Below are positions 24,429 to 36,655 of a DNA stretch of 64,000 nucleotides, one piece after another. How positions within the stretch are numbered: the stretch's first letter is position 1; every line of letters starts with the position of its first letter. The stretch spans positions 3,472,001-3,536,000 of the forward strand of contig NW_024468909.1 of the NCBI RefSeq assembly GCF_011745365.1, given 5' to 3'. Source of the stretch: Cryphonectria parasitica EP155. Its lineage: Eukaryota > Ascomycota > Sordariomycetes > Diaporthales > Cryphonectriaceae. The notes under the pieces were generated by a model. The model worked only from the letters and a program-made list of their open reading frames with translations. It was not told the DNA's origin and did no database searches. The translations under genes were made by a program, and so were the position numbers.

Positions 24429-25977
24429 CACGACGATGTGCAATGAGGGTAACAATGATGTGCCATGTGAGTGAGAGAGAAACGTGTGTGTGTGTTGTTG
24501 TGTCGGTTCTCAGGAGGGAGAGACTGTGGAAGGATATGTCTGTATGAGTGGGGTCGCTTGCGAAATGATGCTGGAGATGCTCAATTTGGGGTGACGATGG
24601 AAGCTTGAACCGGGCTTGGCTTTTTCTTTTTTTGGGGCGCCCGCCCAGATTATGTCACATGCTAGGGGCCGGGCTTAGGGGAGGGGGTGCACGGTTGTTC
24701 CGCTCCAGCCTGGAATCTCAGCAGCAAGGGGCGGCAAGTGATGTTCCCAGCGCCTGGGCAAACCTCAGTGAAACCGTCCCCAGCGAGCCAATCCCCCCAA
24801 CCGGCCCCCAAATAACTAAGGTACAGTCCTGCAGGGCGTGATTGATCCACTCGGCGAGCCGGGAATGGCGGCTCTAGCCGAGTTCTATCAGGCATTCCAT
24901 AATATGACTACTATCAATTCGTGAGGAATGTGCCGAGATTTCGCAAGTGCATTTGCAATCTATTGCAAGCTATAGTACTACAGTATTTGTTGAGGACATA
25001 TGCAGCTGTGGCCTTTACACTACGATATAGTACCATAGCATTGTGTCTAGGTAACTAGGAGGGAGGGGTCTCAGAGCCTCCAGCCTGGAGGGCTCTCAAT
25101 CCACTGTAACGTTCAGTAAATCACTTGTACCTATTTACAATACATTACAGCACACCCTGGGTCGATCCCCGGAATCCATCAACTAACAGCACTGTACAAC
25201 AAACAGTACTTGCTGTCAACAACCCCGCGTGGTTCATCTTCGTATTCAAGATCCCATAATACCCCATGTGCCATGCTACATAATACAGCACAGCAACTGG
25301 ACCCTTGCCGTGGGAATGACTTGCAGTACAGTGTGCCAAGCTGCTCTGTGCCTATCACGGACGAACGGTGATAGCGATAAAGCTACTGCCGTGGGGAACG
25401 GGCAAGTTTGAGGAGCCTTATTACGCCGAAACAGTCATAAATCAATACTTTAGCACTAACTCGGTCTGGTCCTGCCTTCTGTGCGGGGATCCACCAAACC
25501 ATGACTCTACCAAACTAGGCAGTGCTAGCCGGTATCCTCTACTAAGTACTCTCCATGACACACTGTGGTGGTAGTTAGCCGTGGCAGCTAGGCTCCGTTA
25601 CGGAGCACCCCACGGAGAGCACCCCTCTGCTTGGTCGTATCGCCTTGTCGTGTGTGGAGGGGAACTCGGGCGGAAGTGACAAGTGAAGGAAGGAGGGGTT
25701 ATCAACGCTTCTTTCTAAGCAATATCTCACATATCCTCGGGACTGGAGCTTCCTTTTGCTTTGCCCACCTGCCCTTTAAAAGGGCTGTACCATGCTCCTC
25801 TCCCGCTCGAGTCTACTCTTTCCCCTCTCATCATCTCGCTCCCTCCTCTGCAAGCACAAGCAGCCGACCAGACTTGGACTTTTTATATCGTGTCCTGCCA
25901 CTGTTAGATCAGGGTCCCTCTCTCCTATACCCTCACAACGAGCACACTTCTCCCACAGCTCTACCCAGCTCAGAAAG
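24429..25977. other. Divergent intergenic region with ALDH promoter
   Basis: Separates two divergent genes (LMBR1-like - and ALDH +). It contains many short GTAC/TACTA-type palindromic motifs and a hairpin-like AGAGCCTCCAGCCTGGAGGG sequence (25073-25096). The last ~190 bp are an open in-frame extension of the aldehyde dehydrogenase reading frame from an ATG at 25792. Confidence 0.55.
25775..25781 (+). promoter_or_regulatory. TATA-like element (TTTAAAA) of the ALDH gene
   Basis: It lies in a near-palindrome GCCCTTTAAAAGGGC just 11 bp before the upstream ATG at 25792 and about 200 bp before the ATG at 25978. If it directs initiation, most transcripts would begin after the upstream ATG, favouring the downstream start. 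The position is suggestive only. Confidence 0.4.
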
Positions 25978-27613
25978 ATGGAGATCGAACTCACTGCCCC
26001 CAACGGCAAGAAGTGGTCTCAGCCCGTTGGCCTCTTCATCAACAACGAGTTTGTCAAGTCTAGCAATGAACAGAAGATCACCTCTATTAACCCCTCGTAT
26101 GTTGCCTACTTCCCCATCACCATCAGATCTTGAAACTAACATGCCTCCTTTTCTTCTCTCATCTTTATAGAACTGAGGAGGAGATCTGTTCCGTCTATGC
26201 TGCCACGGTAGACGATGTCGACCTGGCCGTCGCCGCGGCGCGTAAGGCTCTGAAGGACCCTTCGTGGAAGGGTCTCTCCGGCACCGAGCGTGGCCGGCTG
26301 ATGAACAAGCTCGCTGACCTCGTCGACGCCAACCGTGAGATCCTGGGCGCCGTCGAGGCCCTCGACAACGGTAAGCCCTACACCACCGCCCGCGATGAGG
26401 ACGTCGGTGAGGTTGTGTCCGTGCTCCGGTACTACGCCGGTTACGCCGACAAGAACTTTGGCCAAGTCATCGACGTCGGCCCCGGCAAGTTCGCCTACAC
26501 TCTCAAGCAGCCCATCGGCGTCTGCGGCCAGATCATCCCTTGGAACTACCCGCTCGGCATGGCCGGCTGGAAGCTCGGCCCGGCCCTGTGCTGTGGCAAC
26601 ACCGTCGTCCTGAAGCTCGCAGAGCAGACGCCTCTGTCCATGCTCGTCGTGGGCAACCTCATCAAGGAGGCAGGCTTCCCACCAGGCGTTATCAACATTA
26701 TCAACGGATACGGACGGGTATGTTGAACCATGATTGCTTTACGACTGTGAGGGGTCGCCATTGTTAGCTAACCTCACCACGTTACATATAGGAAGCTGGA
26801 GCTGCGCTTGTGAAGCATCTCGACGTCGACAAGGTCGCCTTTACAGGTAGCACCGCGACGGGCAAGGAGATCATGAAGATGGCTTCGGGCACGATGAAGA
26901 ACATCACCCTCGAGACTGGCGGCAAGTCCCCGCTGATCGTCTTCGAGGACGCTGACCTGGACCTCGCCGCTACCTGGTCGCACATCGGTATCATGAGCAA
27001 CCAGGGCCAGATCTGCACGGCTACCTCGCGCGTGCTCGTCCAGGAGAGTGTCCTCGCTGCCTTCGTGGAGAAGTTCAAGGCCATCATCGAGAAGATCTCC
27101 GTGGTTGGCGACCCATTTGACGAATCTACCTTCCAGGGCCCCCAGGTCACCAAGGCTCAGTATGACCGCGTCCTCAGCTATATCAAGTCTGCCAAGGACG
27201 AGGGTGCCACCATCGCCCTCGGCGGTGAGCCAGCGCCCCAGAAGGGCAAGGGATTCTTCGTCAGCCCCACCGTCTTCACCGACGTCAAGCCCACCATGAA
27301 GGTCTATCGGGAGGAGATCTTTGGGCCCTGCGTGTCCGTCATCAGCTTCAAGACTGAGGAGGAGGCCATCGCCCTGGCCAACGATACCACCTACGGGCTC
27401 GGCTCCGCGCTCTTCACCAAGAACCTGACCAAGGCCCACAGGGTAGCCGCTGAGATCGAGGCCGGCATGGTATGGATCAACAGCAGCAACGACTCGGATG
27501 TGAGGATCCCCTTTGGTGGCGTGAAGCAGTCTGGTATCGGGCGGGAGCTGGGCGAGGCTGGTCTCGCCAGTTATTACAACGTCAAGGCCGTACACCTGAA
27601 CATGGAATCATGA
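25978..27613 (+). CDS. Aldehyde dehydrogenase (NAD(P)+), AldA-type
   Basis: Three exons from the ATG at 25978: join(25978..26096, 26171..26717, 26792..27613), 495 aa, the standard length for cytosolic ALDH. It oxidises aldehydes to acids with NAD(P)+, for example acetaldehyde to acetate in ethanol use. The catalytic features are in place: the PWNYPLGMAGWK segment with the active-site Asn, FTGST of the cofactor loop, the general base Glu263 in LETGGKSP, the nucleophile Cys297 in GQICTATSR, and EEIFGPCVSV plus IPFGGVKQSGIGRE at the end. The same frame is open upstream to an ATG at 25792, which would add 62 residues with no Asp or Glu and about nine basic residues, as in a mitochondrial presequence. 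The TTTAAAA element at 25775 argues against that longer form being dominant. Codon use is strongly C-biased, suggesting high expression. Confidence 0.93.
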
Positions 27614-28188
27614 GCTTTGTGTGAGAAAGAGCCTGAGGGATGCTGCTGGAAGTAAATCTGATGAAGCTATTTACGAGCTAAGAATGCCTGTTAAGACCAC
27701 CCACGAGGATCTTGTACACGATAGCGATATAGAAATTAAATAAAATAAAAATTCTCTGCAAATGATACGACTTCTACCACTACTGTCGTCGCAAGTAATG
27801 GCCAGATCGATCTCGACCTTCTGCTAAGGCGTATACTGTAGGTACAGGAACAAAAAAATAATTTATTTTGTTTTTCTCATTTGTTTACAAGATATACAAA
27901 ACTAAAATACACGAGTTTACTCGCGACAACTATGGACGAAGCAACCTGCGCCTGCCCTTGGACCCCCTGTCCTTCTCAACAACCCCCACCCAAGTGACAT
28001 CTACCATCGTGACTTTATGTATGAACAGCGAAGAAATAGTCTACAAATGTGTGTGAGAGACTATGTGTACCACCCTTTTGCTTCTCTCTTCTTCTTCTTT
28101 TTTCCCCTTCCCACCTCCTCCTCCTCCTCTTCTGAGCGCCGTCTGTTGTCTATTTATACACATGGGCTGTTGTGGATGAAGCCCACCT
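27614..28188. other. Convergent intergenic region, 0.6 kb
   Basis: Lies between the 3' ends of the ALDH (+) and C2H2 (-) genes. It is locally AT-rich (27730-27900), consistent with polyadenylation signals on both strands. No gene seen. Confidence 0.6.
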
Positions 28189-30706
28189 TTACTGGTGGGA
28201 GTCCATGTTCAGGTACTTGGCGATGTCCTCGGCGGAGCCCTGGCTGTTGAAAAAATCCATCCTCTGCATCATCTCGCTGCCGCCTGCCTCGACCCCCTGG
28301 CCCCACCGGTCTCGCATCATCGCGCCGGCAGGCTGCTGTGTGGCACCCGTGCCTGGGTTTTCGAAGCTCACTGCCGCTTGGGCTACCTGGTGGCTCGGCA
28401 AGTGTACGAGGGCGGCGGCGTTGCCTGTTGTAACCATCTGCTGGCCTCCTCCTCCTCCTCCTCTCCCTCCTGCTGCTCCTGCTGCTGCTGCTGCCGCCGC
28501 CGCCGCTTCGGTGCCGTAGGCCGAATCCGAGACGGCCCGCGCTGGGGCGTGCTGCTGCTGCTGTTGTTGTTGCCCGCCAGGGTGCGGTGCGGCGGTGAGG
28601 GGGCTCGCACGCCGGACGGTGGACACGCTGTCGGTCCGTCTGCTCGGCGTGGGCCGGAAGCTGTTCATACTCCGGTCGGTCTCGAGGTAGAAGCTCGTCA
28701 CGCTCTGGTCGCCAGTGCCGAGGGTCTGCGTGTCCATGCCGCCAACCATGCTTGTCCTAGGTTCACGCCCGACAACGGCCGGTGCTCTCGACTGGCTGGG
28801 GGCTGTCTCGTAGGAGTAGTAATCAAATGATTGTGATTGCATTGCCGGTGATGGGGTGAAGGCCCGAGCGACTGTGGCCTGCTGAGGCAAGGTCCTTGGG
28901 GTGGATTGGGGCATTCGAGTTGCTATCATGCGCTCGAGGGTGGCAACACGGTCGACCAGAGCCTGGTACTCCCTCCGGCTGACCACATCCTCGCGGCGGA
29001 TGTAGGATGTTGCGCTCCTAGAGGCATCCGCCTCGGAATCTCCTTCTGCATCCTCGACATTGTCCGATCCGCCGCTCTCATCGTTATAGCTGTCTTGATT
29101 CGTGCGGCAGAACGTATCGAGCAGAATCTGGAACTTCTCGCGCTTGCTCCTCGAGACCGTCTCGCACTTTGTGTTCAGATGACTCTCGAAGGCCTCGGGA
29201 TCGGCAAAAGACCGCCAGCACTTCTTACACAGACCAGCGGCCGGGTGGCCGTGCTCGTTTGTGGCATTGAAGGAAGAAATGGCTTGTCGTGAGTTGTCTA
29301 CATCTAGGTTGTGGGCCGGTCTGCCCAGGTGGCGTCTATGATTCGTAGAGTCAGCAGATGGTTCGCACCTTGGGTGGCAGGGAGCGCAGAGCTTACACTA
29401 CAGTAGAGATGTTGTGATGTTCCGTGTGGCAGCTGAAGTATTTGGAGTGTACATTCAGGTCATAAATCTCTGGATGAGCGCTCCTGAAAGGACATATCAT
29501 CTTGGGGTCGCCGGAATCTTCTTCGTTGCCACCAGGAGTCCGGTTCCGCTTGTTCGGGGGCTCGTCATCTTCATCGCTGTCCTCCCAAGGGTCCTTGCCG
29601 AACCGGACTTGACGCTTGCCGAAGGGGTTCAGATGACCGGTGACACCCAGCCCAAGGGTGGCAATATGCCCTTGACCTCTGAACCCTTCGGAGTCCTGTG
29701 GTGTCGTGGCCTCGCTCACAAACCCAGAGTGCTGGTTGAGTACCGGGCTGGGCTCGGACACAGGGGTGAGAACCTGGCTGTTCACAGACGGGCTCGTCTT
29801 GGGCGTCACAATGGTAGGTAAGGCCCTCAACATGTCGTCCCGGGATAAGGAGACTTCGGTGACTGGTGACGTCTCTGGTGTATTTGCGCTGCTGGTATCT
29901 GGGTTGTGCAGCTTCGGGTCGACAGGCACTTGCAGCCATTCACCATCATGGATAGTGATGGGACTGCCCGAAGTATAGTTCTGAGAGAACTGCTGCAGGA
30001 AGCCCTCGTTGTTGTTGTTATTGTTGTTGCTGTTGCTCAGCCTCGTCACTGGCGAGTTCCAGGGAATGTAAGGCTCTGGCCCGTAAGGTCCAGTCCCGGC
30101 TAAGCTGATAGGGGACGATGTGTCTGACGGCAGCGTGGAACACCCTTCCAAGGGGCTTGGGGTGAGCAGGAAATTCGGAACGGTCCGGATGGCCAGCGGA
30201 TTCCTGGGCTGCTGGACAGACCGCGGAATGACGTCGACTTGTGTTGCTGAGGTAGCTGGCTTGTCGAGTCCACCGTCTTCCTTCCCTCCGGCTCGACTAC
30301 GAACGTAGTTGTAGCCGTGGACCTTTTCCATATGCTGTTTGCAGTTGGACTCCCGTTTTGAGCTGTAGGTGCACCCGTGCCACAGGCAAGAGAAGACCCT
30401 CGGCTCAGACGAGTGCTTGTCGTTGAAATGACGGGCCAACTCCTTCTCGGTGGGCCAGCCCGAGATGTAGTAGAGGCAGTCCTCAACGGGACACTTGAAG
30501 GGCCTGCTGTGTGTCTTGACGTGTTTGTTCAAGTCGCAGAGGCGGCTGTATTCCTTGCCGCAGGACTGGCATCCGAAGGAATCGTCTGTCGTCTCCTGTG
30601 CCAGGTCGGGCGAGAGCCCTGAAGGAAGTGTCGATCTGTTTCTGAAGTGCTCGGGCAGGCCGGTGCCCCACTGTCCGTCCAAAGAAGGCGTATAAGAAGG
30701 ATTCAT
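28189..30706 (-). CDS. C2H2 zinc-finger regulator
   Basis: Two exons, complement(join(28189..29335, 29397..30706)), 818 aa. Three fingers lie at about residues 46-140: C-x2-C-x12-H-x3-H, C-x4-C-x15-H-x4-H and C-x4-C-x12-H-x4-H. A long Ser/Thr/Pro/Asn-rich region follows, with an acidic stretch and basic PPNKRNR. Then comes a second Cys/His block (MICPFRSAHPEIYD ... CHTEHHNISTVVRHLGRP) that the 61-nt intron splits, and later a finger-like C-x2-C-x12-H-x4-C (CKKCWRSFADPEAFESHLNTKC) followed by SRSKREKFQILL. That two-block layout is typical of a family of fungal C2H2 proteins. A coiled-coil segment (EYQALVDRVATLERMI) and Gln/Ala runs end the protein. The frame extends upstream to a TTG at 30832; the first ATG is at 30706. 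Probably nuclear and DNA-binding; targets unknown. Confidence 0.85.
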
Positions 30707-32181
30707 GACAGAGAGGGTGAGCCTTATTGGTGGTGGTGATAATCCTGAGCCGGCCTGAATGAGAAGACCATCAGCACTGTGGGTCCCACGGCCAACTTGA
30801 CTGGAGAAGGGGCCTGTGCGAAGTATAGACAAAAGTGCTGGGCGAGTGAGAATACCTAAGAAAGCCCTCCTTACACACTAAGACCAGCGCAGGATTTCCA
30901 ACCCGTCCCAAGCCAGCAAGATATAACCAACTTTGAGGAGCAAAGAGTGAGAGAGTGTGTGAGTGTGAGAGAGGAAGAGGCACCAGGCAGAAAGGGATCT
31001 GTGGAGGAGCCAGAAGAATGTTGGTCAGCGGGCAAAGATGATAGAGAGATATGAAAACCCTGAAGGTGGGGGAACAGACGACGACGACAACAACAATGAC
31101 GACCGTGAGGGGTCAGGCAACAGAATTCACAGCCTCCTTCTCGTGAGAGAGAGATATGGGGAAGGTAATATTGAAGTTGTGTCAAATTATCAGTTGGTCT
31201 CCGTTGATGCTGTGTAAATAAATGGCATCTTGGACCACATTGGCAGCCTTGAGACGAAGGCATTGTCTGATTTATGAACCCTATCCAGGTTCCCAAGGCT
31301 GATGAGGAGGGCCACCACTATGGAATCCCCGTGGACCTTGAAGAGGGTCGAGGCCAATTGTCGAGGCCAAGAGCGCCATAATTTCGAGGCCAGTGAGGAG
31401 GCCAGCATATGCATATACAGTTACAGTACCAGAGGGTTGTGGATAGAAAGAGTGCAGTGTTTGGTGTGTGGCTGAGCTATGCGATCAGTAGGTGAGGTGG
31501 AGATGCAGCAGCAAGTAGAGGGGAAGAGAGACTGAGAGACGACGTTTTGGGATTGGCGCGCGAGCCGCGATTGCTAGAGGAACACACACAGAGAGAGGGA
31601 AAGTCTCAGGGTTGGGGTTTGGGGAAGGTTCGGGGGTAGTACCTTCCCTAGCAGCTGGCAGCCAGCTTTTTGGGAGGTCTCCAATGTTCTTTCTAGGCAG
31701 GGCAGGGTGGGTCGGGGTAAAGTGGGGGCAAGAGGCACCCTCGAGGCTGCGCATCCTTCGCATGCATTAGCAGGAGGTCTTCTTTCGGGCCTCATCGCCA
31801 GGCTGTTCTGCGGTGAAGATACCGATTAAGGTGCTCACCGAAGGCAAGCCTGGGGCTAGAAAGAACGAACCGTTCTGCCGGGCCCGGCTACGTCCGATTC
31901 TGACCTCATTGGGGCTTGACACCGGACGAAAACGAGGGTGGAAGAGAGAAGTGAGGTGTTATTGCAAGCGTAACTTTAGTACACAAGCCTCTCTCTCTCG
32001 TCCAGACCCACACCCACAACCACAATCGTACATACAAGTAGCACCTATCACTCGTCCATTTACCGCAGCGTCGACTCAGCCAGCGCACGGTCAGACCAAC
32101 TGCATAATTTCTAGCTGGTAGATCCCAGCGCATAGGAACTGCCCAGACGAAGAGTCAAGTCGTCAATTTTACAAGGATGAT

Positions 32182-32268
<87 letters not shown>

Positions 32269-35152
32269 CTTTCTTCATCATCATCAGACTTGGACCCCAC
32301 AGCGATCAAGGTACTATTTCATGTCATTACAATACAGCAGCATAGAAGGATGCAGAGCCTAATCCCTCGTCTTCCTCCTCGTCCTACTACTACGTACCCC
32401 GTAGTGCTATGCCTACGTAGTACTGAATGAAGAGGGGGTACCGGTGCCTGGGCTCGGATTCGGCCCACTCGCCTTATGAGGCAGACTTAACGGCGTGGCA
32501 CTCACATACACACACACACACATACCAAATTTCACATGGCCTACATGTGTGCCCACCACCTTCCCCCCCTGCAACCTCGTCTTGGGGGCCAGATGGCTGA
32601 TTCCTACGTAGTATGTACTACGACTAGTATCATTCTGAAGGACAGCAGATAGATGTGTTGGCCATGAGCCATTCCGTGCCATGCAGTCAGCGAGTAGGGA
32701 TGAGCCCTATCTCGCCTGATCCCCAGCGCCCTCGTGCTTTGCTCAAGTATGACTGCATAATACACGTGCATATCCATGGGGTACGTACCATGTCAGCAAT
32801 GCTCTTCTATCTCCGATTGGCAAATACTCGAAAGCCTTTTTTTTTTTCTTCTTTTTTTTCTTCTCTCTGATTTCCCCGTGTTCCTTGTCGTTCTCTTAAA
32901 AGATGGTCTATTTTCCCAGCATATTTTCCCCCAAAAACCGCATTCATTTCTCTCCCTACAAAGTCAACAATTTGCGGCCTTGGCCGCCCAGTTCGTGCTT
33001 CGTGTCATTTTCAGTCCCCCATCTCGGCATGTTCGTCTCCTGTGTGCGGCCTCCCGGAGCTGAGCGGGTCGTTGGATGGCCGCCGCAACGGGCCGCCTCC
33101 CCTCCCTCGCCAGGCAGGCTTTCCCCAAGCGGCCCCCCACGATAGTTGCAACTAAAACTTCCCCGGTACTCCTGTTTCCCGCCCTTCTCTCTATTCCCGT
33201 CTCTCTCCCTCTCTCTCGGTCTCTCTGAGGCGCAAGCACTGGCCGTGTTTCTCAATGGGAACTTTTTCTTTCCTTTTCTGCCGAGAAAAAAGCTCCCCCC
33301 TGATTGTGGGAATTTGCAGGGCGACTCTTCCCCGTGGTCGTGTTTCCGGCCCCCCTTCTTCTGATTTTCTGTGAGGACGCAGCTCACCTCGAGCTGAAAG
33401 TAAAACCTCCTTGCATACGATGCGATGTTGACAGGTGATCTTGCAGGTCAATCAATTCATACACATGTTGGTCTCCCCCAAAGAGACCTTACATCCCCCC
33501 CCTCTTTCTTCTTCGGATACATGACGTCGGATGCCTCTTTTTGTCCTTTTTCTCTCTTTCCCTTTGCTCTTGGTTCGCTCTCATTCATTTTTTTTTGCGA
33601 GGCGATTTCAGGCCGGGCGGGAGGCCAAAGGGGCCCGCGAGAGGTCTCTCTAAGGAAGACCTCCCTGGTTCAGGGCGCCCCCAAATCAAAAGGAAATTGT
33701 TGGTAGCAGAGATGCCTCCGGGGTCGCCTATACACCCCTGAGCAGAGAAAAAAGTGTCATGTGGCGTCAAGTGATCTCCTTCCCTCTCTTCCCTCGTCCT
33801 CCTCATCTTCCTCCCGGCCGTTCCACCCCATCTTGCCGTATCTCCCGGGCCTGTAAAGACGGTCTTCGGCTCGGCAGTCAAAGTCACGTCACGTTTCCTT
33901 CTTCCCTGCTCCTTCCTCATCCTCCTCGTCCTTCTCCTACCATGGCCGCCCTTGTGGGCCATCAGCCAGACGATATTCTACTTCATCCCGCCCTGCTTCA
34001 TTTTTCAAGCATCGCCACTACGCTCCGATGGGCCCTCCCCACGTCTCTTCATCTCCCCTACCGCTACCAACACCACCCCACCCAAGACCCCAAATGAGAG
34101 ATTCTTTGTGGATCGAGATGAGTCCTTGGTCCGCAGCTGCGGCCGGTAAGATCTGGACTCTTGCCAGATGATGGTGTTGTCTACTGGCCAAACCCCAGGC
34201 GAAGGTCCTGACTGTTCGCCCGCCTCGAATGGCTTAGCTCTGGTACACATCGCGATGGGCCCAGAGGTGAGAATAATCCGAAGAAAGAAAAAGAAGAAGA
34301 ACAAGAAGAAGAAGCACGCACCTCCATCAAGGTCATGGGCGGTGGTTGGTCCTTGCATGAGGCGCCTCCCGAGCGGACCGTCCCAGAGGCTGAGTGAAAG
34401 ATCATACAAGACGTGGGGATTGGACAGTTTCCGAATGCATGACCTTCGAGAATGCCTTGACCTGCCGAGATGAGTCTTGCGCCGGTATGCGTGTGTGGTG
34501 CGTGCCCCCAGTTCCGGACCTTCCAAGCGTCGCCTGTTGAGCTGAGGATAACAAAACAAGCAACCTACCTCTCTCTCCCTTCATTAGCCAACATTGTGAC
34601 ATGTGAATGATCGATGGGATTCTGTGCGCCGCGAAATAGATGAAGTCCTACCAGCGCCACACCCTTTCAGGTTTCACTACATTAGTACTTGGACGCTCAT
34701 TCATTTAACCACTGCAGCTTGTGGTTGTCACATGCTGCCTGGCACGGTGGACTCCCGCCATCTGAGTGATCATCCCATCTTGCCTTCCCGTCGCAAAAAG
34801 GTCCAGTGCTGACTGGGATCCCATTCTCGAGATTTTGAACATCACGGCGTGGTACTCATTGGTAGCTAGGCGTCAACTCAACTGCTTGTGAACACTGTTG
34901 TTGACCGTGGTCATTGCTTTTCCCCACTGCTGTATCTACGAGTGCACGGTGCCACATCTAAAAGTACAAAATTTGGTTTTGATGTGTTTTTTTTTGTTTC
35001 TTTCATGCCTCTATAGACCGGGCCACTTGGCCTTATTATACAGCAAATGTAGTGGTATCATCATAAATATACTCCCGGATTCACGTCCCTGACCTCCTAA
35101 CATAGAATCAAATGCTGTTGTTCACGTACGTTATCAGACCCATTCAAGCGCC
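30707..35152. other. 4.4-kb stretch without a supported gene
   Basis: Begins with the likely long leader and promoter of the C2H2 gene. It includes a compound (GA)n(GT)n microsatellite, several TACGTA/GTAC palindromes around 32390-32630, and pyrimidine-rich stretches at 32830-34000. Open frames up to ~184 codons exist on both strands but look random. I find no gene, tRNA or transposon. Confidence 0.5.
32186..32266. repeat. Compound (GA)n(GT)n microsatellite
   Basis: About 21 GA units run directly into about 19 GT units with no intervening sequence. Intergenic. Confidence 0.95.
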
Positions 35153-36655
35153 TCAGTCCAAAACCGGTAAAGATGCCTCTTCTGGGGTTGATGTGTCCTC
35201 TTCCTCTGCCTTGCTGTCATCCTCATTAATGTCTCCTTCCTCGGAAGTCGAAGGTTGGTCCAAGGAAGACGTATCGTTGGTCTTGTCTTTCTCACTATCC
35301 ACGACTGTGGCGGTTATGGCGGTTGGTTCGATCTGTTGGTCTTCAGCCGCCTTCGCCTTGGCTGCCGCGTCCAGTTTTGCCTGCTCTTGCTGCTGCAAGC
35401 GTGCCGCTTGAAGCGCATTGATCGCATCTTGCATCTCTTGCTTCCTAGCCGCAGCCTCGGCGTCGAGGTCCTGCGCCTGCGCCTGCCCCTGTTGAGCCTG
35501 GGGTTGGGGAGGAGGTTGGACCACTGTGTGATTTCACGGCATTAGCAAAGGCACTTTTAGTGACCAGACAAGAAGACAAAGCAACAAACACTTACCCCCG
35601 TCTTTGCTGTCGCCAGGACATCTCTCGCGATCCAGCTTGGCGTTCATGACCATGTACAGCTCCGGGCAATAATCAAGCATCGTCTTCCTCCGCTCGTGGT
35701 CGCCCCACACTTCTGCTGGGAGGTTTTCGCCCATCTCCTGCACGTGGAAGCCCATGGGCTTGTCCATGTAGACGTTTTCCACGGCCAGGGCACCCTCTAG
35801 TCCCGACGCTACCTTCAGGCCGGGTGTGATGTAGAGGCGCTGACCGAACCACTCGTCCTCGGGGGCTGTATCGTTGTAACGAGACTGGAACTGGAGGATC
35901 TTCCTGATCGCGGACATGCGACGGAGCGATAGACCCCCATTGCCCGAAAAACGGTCGTCGGCGGTTCTACGAGGGGAAGACGTCAGACGATGAAGAGGAA
36001 GGAGGTTTTGGGAGGCCAGAGAGCCTGGGAAGGGGTTTGCTCACCTTGGCGCGCCGGCCCAATGCCAGTCCAGCCACTCGTTCAGGCTGACTTCCGAATT
36101 CGCACATAATATGCTATCGTACTCGTACTTGAGTAACCACTCCACGCCTGGCAAGAACTCGTTGTAGAATCGCATATCCGTCAACGTCCTGTACACCATC
36201 TCCTTGGATGAGATGTCCCATGGGTCTGGTAGGACCATCAGGTCCAGCTTGCCCACGATCTGTTGGTGCTTCACCGAGGTGCTCCGACCCATCATGGTGA
36301 CGCTCTCCTGCGAGCCGATGAACAGAAATCGCCAATCTGGTGGGACCACGGCTATCATGTGCAACAGCTGGGGGACCAGGTGCGGCATGACCCGCGGCTC
36401 TATGATCATGGCCAGTTTGGCGGAGTCGTAGGCAGCTCGTGGGTCGGCCGTTGGTGTCCAGTCGACCGTTATGGAGGGAATCTTCTGCCTTGCCTCCTCG
36501 ATTCGTGACTTGAACGATGCTTTGATCATAGGCTGGTAGCTTGGGAGGAGCGAGGCGGTCCACCAGGTCAGTGCCAGCGAAATCGCCAGAAACAGCCTCA
36601 ATTTTGTGACGACGAAGAGGCCGCCATTCGAGGGCGTGGCAGCGTGGGAAGCCAT
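35153..36655 (-). CDS. DUF5672 protein, glycosyltransferase-like, with low-complexity tail (paralogue 1)
   Basis: Three exons, complement(join(35153..35523, 35596..35966, 36045..36655)), 450 aa. An N-terminal hydrophobic segment (LRLFLAISLALTWWTASLL, about residues 18-36) looks like a type II signal anchor, which suggests a secretory-pathway (Golgi-type) protein. The DUF5672 core has PPDWRFLFIGS, a YDSILCANS motif, DWHWAGAPR and SGNGGLSLRR in the order usual for the family, plus PEDEWFGQRL. Relative to its neighbour at 39122-40451, motif residues differ: EYDS for QTDS, and WAGAPR for WIGAPW. The last ~120 residues, encoded mainly by exon 3, are unlike the family: Gln/Ala/Glu-rich with coiled-coil-like heptads, then an acidic Ser/Thr tail. 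DUF5672 has no proven reaction that I can cite; sugar transfer is inferred from motif style. Confidence 0.82.

Noticed and set aside
25073..25096. Imperfect hairpin AGAGCCTCCAGCCTGGAGGG
   Set aside because: A stem with a bulge and one-base loop; such short palindromes are common by chance, and there is no terminator function to expect in a fungal nuclear genome.
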